Source: Fasciola hepatica (taxonomy: Eukaryota; Platyhelminthes; Trematoda; Plagiorchiida; Fasciolidae). Taken from it: a DNA stretch of 64,000 bases. Under the pieces are notes generated by a model. It did no database searches. It was not told the DNA's origin and saw nothing but the letters and a program-made list of their open reading frames with translations. Below, one piece after another: positions 10,879 to 21,364 of the stretch (positions are counted from its first letter, which is position 1; each line of letters begins with the position of its first letter). The translations under genes were made by a program, and so were the position numbers. The stretch spans positions 4,228,501 through 4,292,500 of the forward strand of contig CANUEZ040000113.1 in NCBI GenBank assembly GCA_948099385.1, read 5' to 3'.

Positions 10879-12839
10879 ACAGCAGCATTTTATATATCCC
10901 TTGAGCATTTACACCTTTTGATAACATTTTTATCTTTCTATCCCAACGGCGTTTCACTATGGCTCCAAAATGTCTTGGTTGTCTATATAACGTTATCAGA
11001 CCGTTTGTCGCCTCCGAATAGTGCAACGTTGTTCCGTTGCCGTGTTTCCCAAATGTATGTGCAATGCCATGGCAATCTGTTCTGTCTCTCCTCATAACAT
11101 ACTTGGTCGGTTCGAGAGCCGTTAGATGGCATTGACAAGCGGTATGCCTTTCGTTTTGCCTGAGATCGCGCAGCTGTGATGTGGTGATATGACTGGCAGT
11201 TAACGAAGTTTTTATGTAGTGTTTCACGTGTATACGTTACACTGATATAACTAGTAGCCTCTGGGATTAAGCATGTTGATGCTACTGGAGAATTGGTTAA
11301 CTGTGATTCGCGACTAAAAATCATAGAGGCGTTCCTGAGGTAGGCTTTTTCCTCGAAATTGGTCTGCATAGGTCGGGCATATCCCCGTGACAGTTCCAGA
11401 AGAAACATTTTGTCTGCATGTGCGATAATAACGTTTTCTGTAGTTAGTGCGGTTTAACGGGATTCTCACGCGACGCTTCAGTGACGTTAATCCAGAAGCT
11501 GCATTACCGTCGTAACAATCAGCGTGAAGCATTGCTAGTCATTCGCACTGATTTGAAAACGATACGAACGATCTAGAAACGTGCGCCTAAATGGCTCGAG
11601 TGTTTTCGGTATCATAGGTGCTTCGGCGTAGTGCTTGAATCCAAAGTGACTGCTCAATCGCACGTTTTCTGCGTATGGGTTTTGTGTTCGGTTAGTAACC
11701 CGAAAGTGATGTTTTAATCTTAAAGGACTCACCGTATCCATGGTCTAACTATCAAAAATCGCCCACCAGTTGACTACCGTTCCATGTGAATACCCTGATG
11801 TGTTGACGGCCAACCGGGTTCCTAACTCCTGTCCCAGTGTATTGCCTGCACTGCGAGCGAATCTGTCTTGATGGCGCGTGCGTACCAGACATGGTAGGAG
11901 TCTCGTTCTTGTTCGGTACCGGTACTTGGGGTTTCGCTGTGGTGAGATGATGAACCTGAAGAGGACTAGGGTAAACGTGGTGAATATAGTTAGTGTCTGA
12001 CAAGCTGGTAAAAGGCGTTCTTTGTGTACTTTTTTTCATCCTTAGCGTCGGTCTTTTAACGCGTAAACATGAAAGGTAGTTTGTGTTTTCTATTGAGAAA
12101 CCAGTAAAATGTGAGCACATCGACTCATGATTCAGTCGTGAGCCTTACCCTGTGGATAATTCAGTAACCGTTATCTGTCCATGGTTTGGTCGCTTGTGTC
12201 ATGAGCGTGGTTATTTGTCCGGTTCAGTGGTTCAGTTGCTTCGTAAGAAATGAACGAATTCGCTCATTTGCGCCGGTGCTTAGGTATCGACATTAGCATA
12301 ATCGAGAGTATCGTTTACGTAAATCGTCTCATTCAACTGTGGTCTGACTACAAATTGTTTCTGGTGACCGCTAACTTTTTCCATAAGGATCGCCTGCAAC
12401 TCATGTCGCCTTTTTACACCTTCACAACATTGGATTCAGATTGTCCATGTTACTGCCCATCACTAGATCAGTCGGAAATTGTTCGTTTCGGTCCAGTGTC
12501 TGTGGACTTATCATACCTTGCATCCTCGCCCCTGTTTACGTCTCGTCCGTAGTCGTGTCAACACTGGAGCCACCCGTCGACGATAACTCGATTTATTTTC
12601 CCAGCAGGGCTTTCTACGCGGTTGTTCATGCGGCGGGCGCACAGTACCGAAGTGAACACTGACAGCAGATCACTGACACCTTCAACTATTATTCAAATGC
12701 CATACGAGGCTCCATTTCAAATAGACCTGAAAAATGACGAATATGTTCGACATTAGTGGCCTTGTCAGATACCCGCAGATCCGTTTCCTCATGTTTCATA
12801 TATAATGAGATGCCGTAATCCATAAGGCGTCAACGGACT
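10879..12839. other. Non-coding stretch 3' of the gene
   Basis: No canonical AATAAA is seen close to the stop codon; the sequence after it is AT-rich (ttttatatatccc near 10888). Minus-strand open frames of 70 to 140 codons between 10868 and 12120, and plus-strand ones at 12250-12662, have no recognisable features and are probably chance. No RNA gene or repeat was recognised here. Confidence 0.4.
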
Positions 12840-12849
12840 AGGAGTGTTA

Positions 12850-13070
12850 GATATGGCCGCGGTCGGGGGTGGATTGCAAAGTGTAGGAAAATAACGAGGG
12901 TATTGGCTAATGACGATGGTCGTAAAGCGTACCGTTTGGCTGGAAGTGCCGTGTCACAGAATCTGGGTGTAAGTGAGTTAATCAAGGATTCCGAGTTAGG
13001 TAAGTTTGGTCACCTAGGCAGGGGTCGGATACTAGATGAAATACCTTCGCGAACACGAAGTTGTGTTTGA
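12850..13070 (+). mobile_element. Internally deleted RTE relic, copy 1
   Basis: Nucleotide and protein resemblance to the linker between endonuclease and RT of the RTE copy at 36880-37120 (pattern RKxxRLxxxxxxxxGVSELIKD). It is followed at once by a fragment like 38185-38240 (ttgtcacctaggc then a ggtcgga run), which in a full element lies over 1 kb further on. So a large internal piece was lost. It is repeated in block B copy 2. Confidence 0.45.
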
Positions 13071-13295
13071 TGTTTGCAAATTTGGAATACCCGTGGCACC
13101 GTCGTGACACTCGATTGCCCATTAATAGACGCGTACGTTCTGATACGTTTAGGTGCGTTCTTGTGCGCAGCTCGGAAACGTGAGCGTAAAGCGTTGATAT
13201 GTGAACTGTCGACGTCCGAGCGTCGATACCTTCGTAGTATTGGTGGGATCTAGGGATTATATCGTATCAACAATTATATATGTACACACCCACAC

Positions 13296-13298
<3 letters not shown>

Positions 13299-13349
<51 letters not shown>
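13299..13349. repeat. (TA)n microsatellite at the duplication junction
   Basis: About 25 TA units lie exactly between the end of block B copy 1 and the truncated BEL element. A second TA tract (29446-29486) sits between block B copy 2 and block A copy 2. Both junctions between repeat units therefore carry the same dinucleotide, consistent with breakage or slippage-mediated joining there. Confidence 0.9.
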
Positions 13350-13351
<2 letters not shown>

Positions 13352-14663
13352 TATCGTTCCCACAGATTCTGGTCTCGAATGAAGCGTTCTTTCATTCGTA
13401 GTAATCGTTGGAGAATATAATTTCTGTTGTCAGTCCACGGGTCGTCCGGTGTGCGCCATGGGAAGGAACCTCGAACTGTTTTTGAGGCCTCTAGTGCCTT
13501 GCCGCACCGTTTGTAGAGCGAAGTGATCCTCTTGAGACAACGTCGGTCTTTCGTCCCCAATGTCATGAAACTCCTTTTCATAAAGCCGTTGCAGATTATA
13601 CTCTATGCGGTCCGTTTCGGCGAATAAGTAATTCACGGAACCGCGTACCCCTACCGGACCGTATAACATCCATCCCAGGGCCGTGCGTACGGCATAAGGT
13701 GCCTGGCGGTCGCCCACTCTCTGTTCAAGCACCCAGTTCACCTCTGGCACGTCGCAGCCGATGAGGAGATCCACCTCATCATCTTCCCAGTCTACAACGG
13801 TTACATCCTGCAGGTGGGGCCACCGAGTCAAGATGGCGTTGACCGACCTTGGTGCTCGCATGGGGAGATCCGCTAAGGTGAATGCCTCCGTTGGTTCAAT
13901 TTCCTCGTTAGTGTCTAGAGAGATGAGTTGCAGCCTCAATCTACCGGCAGTCATTACCTGTGTTCCGCCCACCGTGCTCACCGCTAACGACGTCGCACCT
14001 TTAGCCAATTGGTGTTTGTCGGCAAACCGCTCTTTCACTAAAGTGGTGTCGGATCCACTATCAACGAAAGCCAACGCCTTGGCTATCCCAGTCGGAGTCA
14101 CTACTCCCACGGCCACTACGCCTAAACGTACCGGTTTACTGGCAGATTGTGAAGTTGAACAAATCACGCTGGGCTCGGCACTCGCCTCGGATATGGTTAC
14201 TCTCGCCTGATGCAGCAGCCGATGGTGTCTGCCCGTGCAGCCCTCGTAACCACATCGATTCCTTGTTCTACAGGCTGCTGCCCGGTGTGTGGTGTTGAGA
14301 CAGATAAAACACGCTCCTGCCATCCTCGCCATTCCCCACCGTTCGTCTATTGTGGCGTTGCCGAACTTGGGGCATTCTGGTAGGCCATGGCTAGTACCAC
14401 AGGATCTGCAATTTGGTTTCGCCGTAGCATCTCGTGAAATGACGTGTGTGTTGGTCCAAGGCTGGTACTTTGGATGTTCCCGTACAGGGGTTTGGAGTTG
14501 GCTAGTACTGGGCTTGTTTGCTCGGTTGCTGTCCCGGATGAGTCGGCCGAATCTGCTGTCAGCTATCTTCGTTTGCCTGTCTAAGTATTCGGTCAGGTCT
14601 TCGAAGTTGGCTTCTCTGTCGCTTCGGCTTATCCGTTCTGCTTCTTCCGCCCACCGACCCTGT
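13350..14663 (-). pseudogene. Older BEL/Pao gag-pol, truncated: nucleocapsid to start of RT
   Basis: On the minus strand this encodes the zinc knuckles (CFICLNTTHRAAAC), the DSGSDT aspartic protease motif and the segment leading into RT. It is closely similar to 15880-17190 of the intact element. A frameshift near 13495 breaks the frame after RGLKN, and at 13350 the homology stops at the (TA)n tract just after NLWERY. RT proper, RNase H, integrase and the 3' LTR are gone. The other end at 14663 is the insertion point of the intact element, and the frame continues at 21365. One Cys-rich region is intact, so transcripts would be antisense to the nested element. Confidence 0.93.
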
Positions 14664-15042
14664 TGTAACAGCCGGTCGTGGAAAATCCCCCTTTTTCCCT
14701 CGCGATTCAGTGTTTTTTCCCAACATCACTCATTTCCATACACTATTGACTTGTCTTTACGAACTGGTTGTTTTTCTGGACCAATTGTTGTTTGTTCGCG
14801 CCCAGAGCGCTATTTTGGCACATCCTTGTTCAGGACCTGCGTGACGCACGTGCTGTCTGCTCACACGCTGCTATTCGGTTTCTCGTTGTTGAGACTTTGT
14901 GATCGTATTATTGAGGTTTGTATATTGTTTACGTCATTGTTTATTTTAATAATCTAGTATCGTAGAATTATCACGGATAATCGCCTTCTGATTTCGGGAT
15001 CCGTTGCGAATTTGGCTACGCATTGCTCAAACGGTCGTAACA
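14664..15042 (+). promoter_or_regulatory. 5' LTR of intact BEL element
   Basis: Starts TGTAACAGCC and ends GGTCGTAACA, so the termini form a short imperfect inverted repeat (TGTAAC versus GTAACA). As the upstream LTR it should hold the promoter and transcription start. Core promoter motifs could not be assigned with confidence. It is identical by eye to the 3' LTR. Confidence 0.95.
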
Positions 15043-15084
15043 ATACTCAATAGATCTATTTGGAACGAGGAAAATTCACGCAAA

Positions 15085-18000
15085 ATGCCAAGGAAAGGAT
15101 CAAAGGCAGTCGAACCCGGACAGGAAGTAATACGGCAAGTCTCTGGGGAGGTTTTGGGTACTTATGATTCTTTAGCTAATGCTAGATCGCCTAGTCCTGT
15201 CAGTGCTAGCTCATGTGTTATTGAAAGCAATATTGATCGTAAGGACGTTGATTTATATAAGCTGAGAATAATAGAACTAGAGCAACAGTTACTTTCGGCT
15301 AGACTACAGGCGCATGAAGCAGAGAAGTGTACACAGAAACAGCGAGAGTATAGGACCAGTGACTTCGACACTTCCGATAGGTTAGAGTGCAATAAGGTAG
15401 GGAACCCCACGCAGGTCGCCGACTACAAACCACCATCGATCGATCTGCCTAGAGTGGAGTTAACGGTTTTCGACGGGCGAGCTGAGCAATATTGCAAGTT
15501 TGTCAAACAGTTCGAGACGTTCGTTGAAAACAAGGTAAACGACCCTGGGCAAAGGCTTCTTTACCTTACTCACTACTGCCGAGGCCGAGCGCGAGAAGCT
15601 ATCGACGGATGCACCATGCTCGATCCAGAACAAGGCTACACAAGGGCAAGAAAGATTCTGAGGGACTTGTTTGGCCAACCTTTCAAAGTAGCCCGTAACC
15701 TAATAGAGGGCGTGATGGCAGAGGCAAAGAGAACCAAGGGCGACGTCTACACCATGGCCGACCTGGTGATCAAGATGCAGAACTGCTCAATAGCCCTCGA
15801 CCATTTAGGTTACAGAGCTGACCTAGACGCCATGCACACTTTGGAAGGCATAGTCCGTCACCTCTCTCCCGAACTACAGGGTCGGTGGGCGGAAGAAGCT
15901 GAACGGATAAGCCGAGGCGACAGAGAAGCCAACTTCGAAGACCTGACTGAATACTTAGACAGGCAAACGAAGATAGCTGACAGCAGATTCGGCCGACTTA
16001 TCCGGGACAGCAACCGAGCAAACAAGCCCGGTACTAGCCAAGTCCAAACCCCTGTACGGGAACATCCAAAGTACCAGCCTTGGACCAACACACACGTCAT
16101 TTCACGAGATGCTACGGCGAAACCAAATTGCAGATCCTGTGGTACTAGCCATGGCCTACCAGAATGCCCCAAGTTCGGCAATGCCACAATAGACGAACGG
16201 TGGGGAATGGCGAGGATGGCAGGAGCATGTTTCATCTGTCTCAACACCACGCACCGGGCAGCAGCCTGTAGAACAAGGAATCGATGTGGTTACGAGGGCT
16301 GCACGGGCAGACACCATCGGCTGCTGCATCAGGCGAGAATAACCATATCCGAGGCGAGTGCCAAGCCCAGCGTGATTTGCTCAACTTCACAATCTGCCAG
16401 TAAACCGGTACGTTTAGGCGTAGTGGCCGTGGGAGTAGTGACTCCGACTGGGATAGCCAAGGCGTTGGCTTTCGTTGATAGTGGATCCGACACCACTTTA
16501 GTGAAAGAGCGGTTTGCCGACAAACACCAACTGGCTAAAGGTGCGACGTCGTTAGCAGTGAGCACGGTGGGCGGAACACAGGTAATGACTGCCGGTAGAT
16601 TAAGGCTGCAACTCATCTCTCTAGACACTAACGAGGAAATTGAACCAACGGAGGCATTCACCTTAGCGGATCTCCCCATGCGAGCACCAAGGTCGGTGAA
16701 CGCAATCTTGACTCGGTGGCCCCACCTGCAGGATATAACCGTTGTAGACTGGGAAGATGATGAGGTGGATCTCCTCATCGGATGCGACGTGCCAGAGGCG
16801 CATTGGGTGCTTGACCAAAGAGTGGGCGACCGCCAGGCACCTTATGCCGTACGCACGGCCCTGGGATGGATGTTATACGGTCCAGTAGGGGTGCGCGGTT
16901 CCGTGAATTACTTATCCGCCGAAACGGACCGCATAGAGTATCATCTGCAACGGCTTTATGAAAAGGAGTTTCATGACATTGGGGACGAAAGACCGACGTT
17001 GTCTCAAGAGGATCACTTCGCTCTACAAACGGTGCGGCAAGGCTCTAGAGGCCTCAAAAAACAGTTCGAGGTTCCCCTCCCATGGCGCACACCGGTCGAC
17101 CCGTGGACTGACAACAGAAATTATGTTCTCCAACGATTATTACGACTAAAAGAACGCTTCATTCGAGACCAGAATCTGTGGGAACGATACGCGGATTTGA
17201 TGAAGCGAAACGAGGACCTCGGTTACGTTGAAAGGGTGCCTGTTAACACCGACAGCAAAAGGGGTATCTGGTATCTGCCTCACCATCCGGTTATCAACCC
17301 CAAGAAACCCAATAAACTGCGCGTGGTTTTCGACTGTGCGGCCAAGTTCCAGGGCAAGTCGTTAAACGATCGCCTACTACAGGGGCCTGACTGGACCACA
17401 CCACTGATCGATGTTCTGTGCCGTTTCAGAGTGGGTAAAGTGGCTTTGTCTGCTGACATTAGGGAAATGTTCCATCAGGTGAAGATTCCGGTAGGAGAAC
17501 GAGATGCTTTGCGTTTCCTGTGGTGGGAAGGGAGCGACCGGGACAATGCAGTGGTGAATTATAGAATGACCGTACACCCCTTCGGAGCCATATCGTCACC
17601 ATTTTGTGCCAACTACGCCCTCCGAGAATCAGCGAACAAACATGGCGATCTGGTACATCGGACGGTGGTAGAAAGCGTCAGCAGGAACTTCTACGTCGAC
17701 GACTACCTTGGGTCATTCGATGATGTGGAATCAGCTCTAGAACAGTTCAGGGGTCTGACGAGATTGCTGGAAGAGGGTGGCTTCCATCTAACTAAATGGA
17801 TGTCGAACGCTTCGGAAGTGCTGAAGGTCATCCCGTATCACGAAAAGGCCGAAAGGGTAAGAGATTTGGACGGCTCTCCACTTCCTATCGAGCGCACTTT
17901 AGGAATACAATGGGACGCGGAAACGGACGATTTTGTTTTCGAACTGAACGTTCCCGAGCTGCCAATAACCCGTCGTGGCATACTATCTGCCGTCTCAAGT

Positions 18001-20280
18001 TTGTTCGACCCGCTCGGTTTCGTCTCACCATGGCTGCTACCCGGAAAGATCTTGCTGCAGCGGCTGTGCCGTAAGAAAGTTGATTGGGACCAGTCACTGG
18101 ACCGAGGGGACCGGCTGGACTGGGAGGAATTTTTGAACACCTTGAAGAAATTAGGGGACATAAGAATACCACGATGTTTGACCCCTGGCCATACGACACG
18201 GACTGGAGAACTACATGCCTTTTCCGATGCATCCGAAGTCGGTTATGGAGCTGTGGTTTACGGACGATGGTGCGCAGGAGATGGACAATATACCACGAGG
18301 ATCCTGTTCGCCAAAGCCCGCGTTGCTCCACTGAAGTCGGTCTCAATCCCACGCCTTGAACTCAGCGCAGCCGTGTTGGCAGTCAGGGTGGTGCAAGCTG
18401 TGAAGAGATGTTTCGATCTCTACATTTGGTCGGTGAGCTTCTGGACGGATTCAACGATAGTACTTTACTACATTAACAACGTACGGAGCCGGTTTAGTAC
18501 TTTCGTTGCTAACCGGCTCACGATTATCCACGATGAATCGGCCACGCACCAGTGGAGTCATGTCAGGTCTGGCGATAATCCGGCCGACCTGTGCTCCCGA
18601 GGTGCGAACAACTTCAGGCAACTGGACACGTGGACGAGAGGGCCGAACTTCCTGCAATTGCCCAAACAGGACTGGCCCGTGTTCGAATTAAAACCCCCTA
18701 CGGAATTGGAACTGGAGATCAAAGGCGTAGTGATAGCAACCAACGTCGTCGAAGCGTCGCCCATTTTATCGCGACTGGTCAGGTTTTCTTCCTGGATGAA
18801 GACGCTTCGTTCGCTAGTTTGGTTAACCAGGTTCAAGATAAGTTTACTAGTCATGAAAGGGCTACGGCCCTCAGGTCGGATACCGGTCGGCCCGATAGGT
18901 CCCGATGAGCTACAAGCGGCAGAGTACGATATTTTCAGAATGATACAACGCGAGGCTTTCGCCCAAGAACTCAAGAGGGCGGAAGAAGTGGGGCTGACCA
19001 ATGAAGACATGCCATCTCCAAGAGGCGAGCTGAAGCGCTTAAACCCCAAAATCATCAACGGACTGCTGCGGGTGGATGGTAGGCTGACCAACGCCCACCT
19101 GAACTTCGACACAAAGTATCCTATACTGCTGCCAGCGAGACAACCCGTAGTAGAGCTAATGATTCAACACGTCCACGCCATTGAGGGACATGCCGGGGAA
19201 AGTCACGTGACGAGCGTCATCCGAAAGCGTCTTTGGTTGTTGAGAGGACGAGAGACTGTAAAACGCGTGATCCGACGGTGTGTGCAATGCAGGAGACGCA
19301 ATGCCATAGCAGGCAAACAACTCATGGCCCCGCTACCAGAATGCAGGGTAACTACGGGCTGGTGGCCGTTCAGTGACACCGGGTTGGACTATTTCGGGCC
19401 CTTGTGGATCAAGTGCGGGAAAAGATTAGAAAAGCGATACGGATGTATCATGACGTGCATGAAATCACGTGCGGTACACCTAGAAGTCGCACATTCGATG
19501 ACGACCGATTCGTTTCTACGGGCCTTGCAAAGATTTATCAACCGAAGAGGCGTACCGGCCGATATATACTCAGATAATGGATCGAACTTTGTGGGCGCTC
19601 AACGGGAATTGCAGCGTTGGCACAAGAACATAAACAGGGACGAACTGCAGAACCGAACCGTGGCCTACGGCATACGCTGGCATTTCAACCCCCCACAGGC
19701 CAGTCACCGAGGCGGCATATGGGAACGCATGATCCGGTCCGCCAGACGGATATTGCTGTCAATCATGGAGCAGCAGCCGCCCGACGACGAGACCCTGAAC
19801 ACCGTCATGACTGAGGTGGAGCGAATCCTGAACAACCGCCCCCTGGTTCCAGTATTGAACGGCGACCCCACCCACCTGGCGCTCACCCCAAACGACTTAT
19901 TGACGCTAAGGTCGAACGAGGGTTTCCAAGGGCCGGTAAACCTTCGTGGGAGCTACCTCCACGGGTGGAAGCAAGCGAATTATCTGGCCAAGGTCTTCTG
20001 GAGGCGATGGCTACGGGAGTACCTACCGGCTTTGCAGACTCGACAGAAGTGGCTGGCCAAAACAAGACCATTCAAAGTTGGGGACGTGGTTATGATCGCC
20101 GACGAACGCGCACATTTCAGCGCTTGGTCTTTGGGAGTAGTTACGGAAACCATCAAAAGCACTGACGAAATGATAAGAACGGTGAAGGTGAAGACAGCTA
20201 ACGGAGTGCTCATTCGTGACATACGCAGTATTAACCTACTCGAGAGCGAAGACGGAGGAGCTGATAACCCTGTGGCCTAG
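15085..20280 (+). CDS. BEL/Pao gag-pol polyprotein
   Basis: 1,731 residues from the ATG at 15085. The frame is open upstream into the LTR (to 15004), but an internal Met just after the LTR is the natural start. Domains in order: coiled-coil-rich N-terminus; gag domain from about 125; zinc knuckles at about 349-361 (CRSCGTSHGLPEC) and 382-395 (CFICLNTTHRAAAC) plus a third Cys/His cluster; retropepsin-like protease with DSGSDT near 465; Pao-type RT with YVDD at 870-873; RNase H with FSDAS near 1046, LELSA near 1091 and WTDST near 1120; integrase with an HHCC zinc module (1361-1402) and a catalytic D,D,E in LDYFG, YSDNGSN and WERM (about 1434, 1495, 1545); a C-terminal DUF5641-like domain (about 1632-1722). 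All expected catalytic residues are visible. It copies and integrates the element's own RNA via virus-like particles. Confidence 0.97.
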   Translation: MPRKGSKAVEPGQEVIRQVSGEVLGTYDSLANARSPSPVSASSCVIESNIDRKDVDLYKLRIIELEQQLLSARLQAHEAEKCTQKQREYRTSDFDTSDRLECNKVGNPTQVADYKPPSIDLPRVELTVFDGRAEQYCKFVKQFETFVENKVNDPGQRLLYLTHYCRGRAREAIDGCTMLDPEQGYTRARKILRDLFGQPFKVARNLIEGVMAEAKRTKGDVYTMADLVIKMQNCSIALDHLGYRADLDAMHTLEGIVRHLSPELQGRWAEEAERISRGDREANFEDLTEYLDRQTKIADSRFGRLIRDSNRANKPGTSQVQTPVREHPKYQPWTNTHVISRDATAKPNCRSCGTSHGLPECPKFGNATIDERWGMARMAGACFICLNTTHRAAACRTRNRCGYEGCTGRHHRLLHQARITISEASAKPSVICSTSQSASKPVRLGVVAVGVVTPTGIAKALAFVDSGSDTTLVKERFADKHQLAKGATSLAVSTVGGTQVMTAGRLRLQLISLDTNEEIEPTEAFTLADLPMRAPRSVNAILTRWPHLQDITVVDWEDDEVDLLIGCDVPEAHWVLDQRVGDRQAPYAVRTALGWMLYGPVGVRGSVNYLSAETDRIEYHLQRLYEKEFHDIGDERPTLSQEDHFALQTVRQGSRGLKKQFEVPLPWRTPVDPWTDNRNYVLQRLLRLKERFIRDQNLWERYADLMKRNEDLGYVERVPVNTDSKRGIWYLPHHPVINPKKPNKLRVVFDCAAKFQGKSLNDRLLQGPDWTTPLIDVLCRFRVGKVALSADIREMFHQVKIPVGERDALRFLWWEGSDRDNAVVNYRMTVHPFGAISSPFCANYALRESANKHGDLVHRTVVESVSRNFYVDDYLGSFDDVESALEQFRGLTRLLEEGGFHLTKWMSNASEVLKVIPYHEKAERVRDLDGSPLPIERTLGIQWDAETDDFVFELNVPELPITRRGILSAVSSLFDPLGFVSPWLLPGKILLQRLCRKKVDWDQSLDRGDRLDWEEFLNTLKKLGDIRIPRCLTPGHTTRTGELHAFSDASEVGYGAVVYGRWCAGDGQYTTRILFAKARVAPLKSVSIPRLELSAAVLAVRVVQAVKRCFDLYIWSVSFWTDSTIVLYYINNVRSRFSTFVANRLTIIHDESATHQWSHVRSGDNPADLCSRGANNFRQLDTWTRGPNFLQLPKQDWPVFELKPPTELELEIKGVVIATNVVEASPILSRLVRFSSWMKTLRSLVWLTRFKISLLVMKGLRPSGRIPVGPIGPDELQAAEYDIFRMIQREAFAQELKRAEEVGLTNEDMPSPRGELKRLNPKIINGLLRVDGRLTNAHLNFDTKYPILLPARQPVVELMIQHVHAIEGHAGESHVTSVIRKRLWLLRGRETVKRVIRRCVQCRRRNAIAGKQLMAPLPECRVTTGWWPFSDTGLDYFGPLWIKCGKRLEKRYGCIMTCMKSRAVHLEVAHSMTTDSFLRALQRFINRRGVPADIYSDNGSNFVGAQRELQRWHKNINRDELQNRTVAYGIRWHFNPPQASHRGGIWERMIRSARRILLSIMEQQPPDDETLNTVMTEVERILNNRPLVPVLNGDPTHLALTPNDLLTLRSNEGFQGPVNLRGSYLHGWKQANYLAKVFWRRWLREYLPALQTRQKWLAKTRPFKVGDVVMIADERAHFSAWSLGVVTETIKSTDEMIRTVKVKTANGVLIRDIRSINLLESEDGGADNPVA

Positions 20281-20985
20281 TAAACCTTTTTCACACCAGT
20301 AATCGAGGTGGATAAAGAAACACCATATATACCACACAATCTCCGTCAAACACGTTAAGGTGCTCGCGGTCCCTTCGTTGACATTACAGAAGGTTCTTTC
20401 CGATATGTGGTGATGAGTGCGATTCCATTATACATCCCGATACATACACACATGCACGACGCACTGTACATCCCGTAAACCCATCATACATGTGACAGTG
20501 TTCTTTTTTTCGCCTTTTGTTGACGCTACCGAATGCCCCTTGCACATGTGGAAGTAGTGGAGCTGAGGTCACACATACATGCTACATTTACTCGTTTTCT
20601 TGCCACGCGGTCTTTGTCGACATTGCAGAAAGTCCTCCTTTGATGTGTAGTCATAACTGTGATTTCATTGTAACCCCGGCACACACACACACACGCACGC
20701 ACACACACACACACTCAAGCGCGTACATCCAGGACCGGACGGCCCCGTACGAGGACAACGTCTATGTGACCATTCACGCCCGCCATCGGTCATTTGGTCT
20801 TGTGGAAGATGTAGACTAGCCTCACGTCTATGTAGCCAATGGGTTAGGTGCGACCAGTAGTAGAACGTTGACGACGAGCATTAGACGCGCGCACTGACAG
20901 CACGGCCTAGGCAGGTAGGAAGAATCAGTACCTTTATACCGAACCTTTGACTCTGCTAAGGATCCAGGAGGATTTTGGTGGGCGG
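20281..20985 (+). other. 3' untranslated part of BEL element with CA microsatellite and polypurine tract
   Basis: 700 bp of non-coding sequence between the gag-pol stop and the 3' LTR. It holds a CA-rich repeat (about 20681-20714, mostly CA with some CG). The purine-rich run around 20966-20985 (aggaggattttggtgggcgg) directly before the LTR is the likely plus-strand primer. Confidence 0.7.
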
Positions 20986-21364
20986 TGTAACAGCCGGTCG
21001 TGGAAAATCCCCCTTTTTCCCTCGCGATTCAGTGTTTTTTCCCAACATCACTCATTTCCATACACTATTGACTTGTCTTTACGAACTGGTTGTTTTTCTG
21101 GACCAATTGTTGTTTGTTCGCGCCCAGAGCGCTATTTTGGCACATCCTTGTTCAGGACCTGCGTGACGCACGTGCTGTCTGCTCACACGCTGCTATTCGG
21201 TTTCTCGTTGTTGAGACTTTGTGATCGTATTATTGAGGTTTGTATATTGTTTACGTCATTGTTTATTTTAATAATCTAGTATCGTAGAATTATCACGGAT
21301 AATCGCCTTCTGATTTCGGGATCCGTTGCGAATTTGGCTACGCATTGCTCAAACGGTCGTAACA
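20986..21364 (+). promoter_or_regulatory. 3' LTR of intact BEL element
   Basis: 379 bp, identical by eye to the 5' LTR. It is followed by CCTGT, the second half of the target-site duplication, and then by antisense gag sequence of the host element. Confidence 0.95.

Larger units (their letters stand above)
6130..13298. repeat. Block B, copy 1 of a direct segmental duplication
   Basis: This 7.2 kb recurs at 22203-29358, shifted by 16,073 bases until a 14-bp indel near 12661, after which the shift is 16,059. By eye the two copies differ at 6184, 6188, 8144 and then at 12746, 12948, 12978 and 13022, plus the indel. The copy begins exactly at the LTR and ends at the cacacccacaccca run before the (TA)n tract. 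It carries the acidic-protein gene and an RTE relic. Confidence 0.97.
14664..21364 (+). mobile_element. Complete BEL/Pao LTR retrotransposon, recent insertion
   Basis: 6,701 bp with direct LTRs at 14664-15042 and 20986-21364 that look identical over 379 bp, and one uninterrupted gag-pol frame between them. It is flanked by CCTGT on both sides (14659-14663 and 21365-21369). Removing the element and one CCTGT restores the gag sequence of the older minus-strand copy. So it is inserted in antisense orientation into a relative of itself. BEL/Pao integrases make 5-bp duplications, which fits. The absence of env-like sequence is normal for most of this superfamily. Identical LTRs and an open frame mean the insertion is young and possibly still competent. 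Confidence 0.97.

Noticed and set aside
15162..20222. Many open frames on the opposite strand or in other frames within the BEL gag-pol region
   Set aside because: They overlap a 1,731-codon frame with clear domains and are shadows of its codon use.
20678..20820. CA-rich repeat region considered as a coding stretch (frame of His and Thr)
   Set aside because: A microsatellite in the 3' untranslated part of the BEL element gives artificial open frames.
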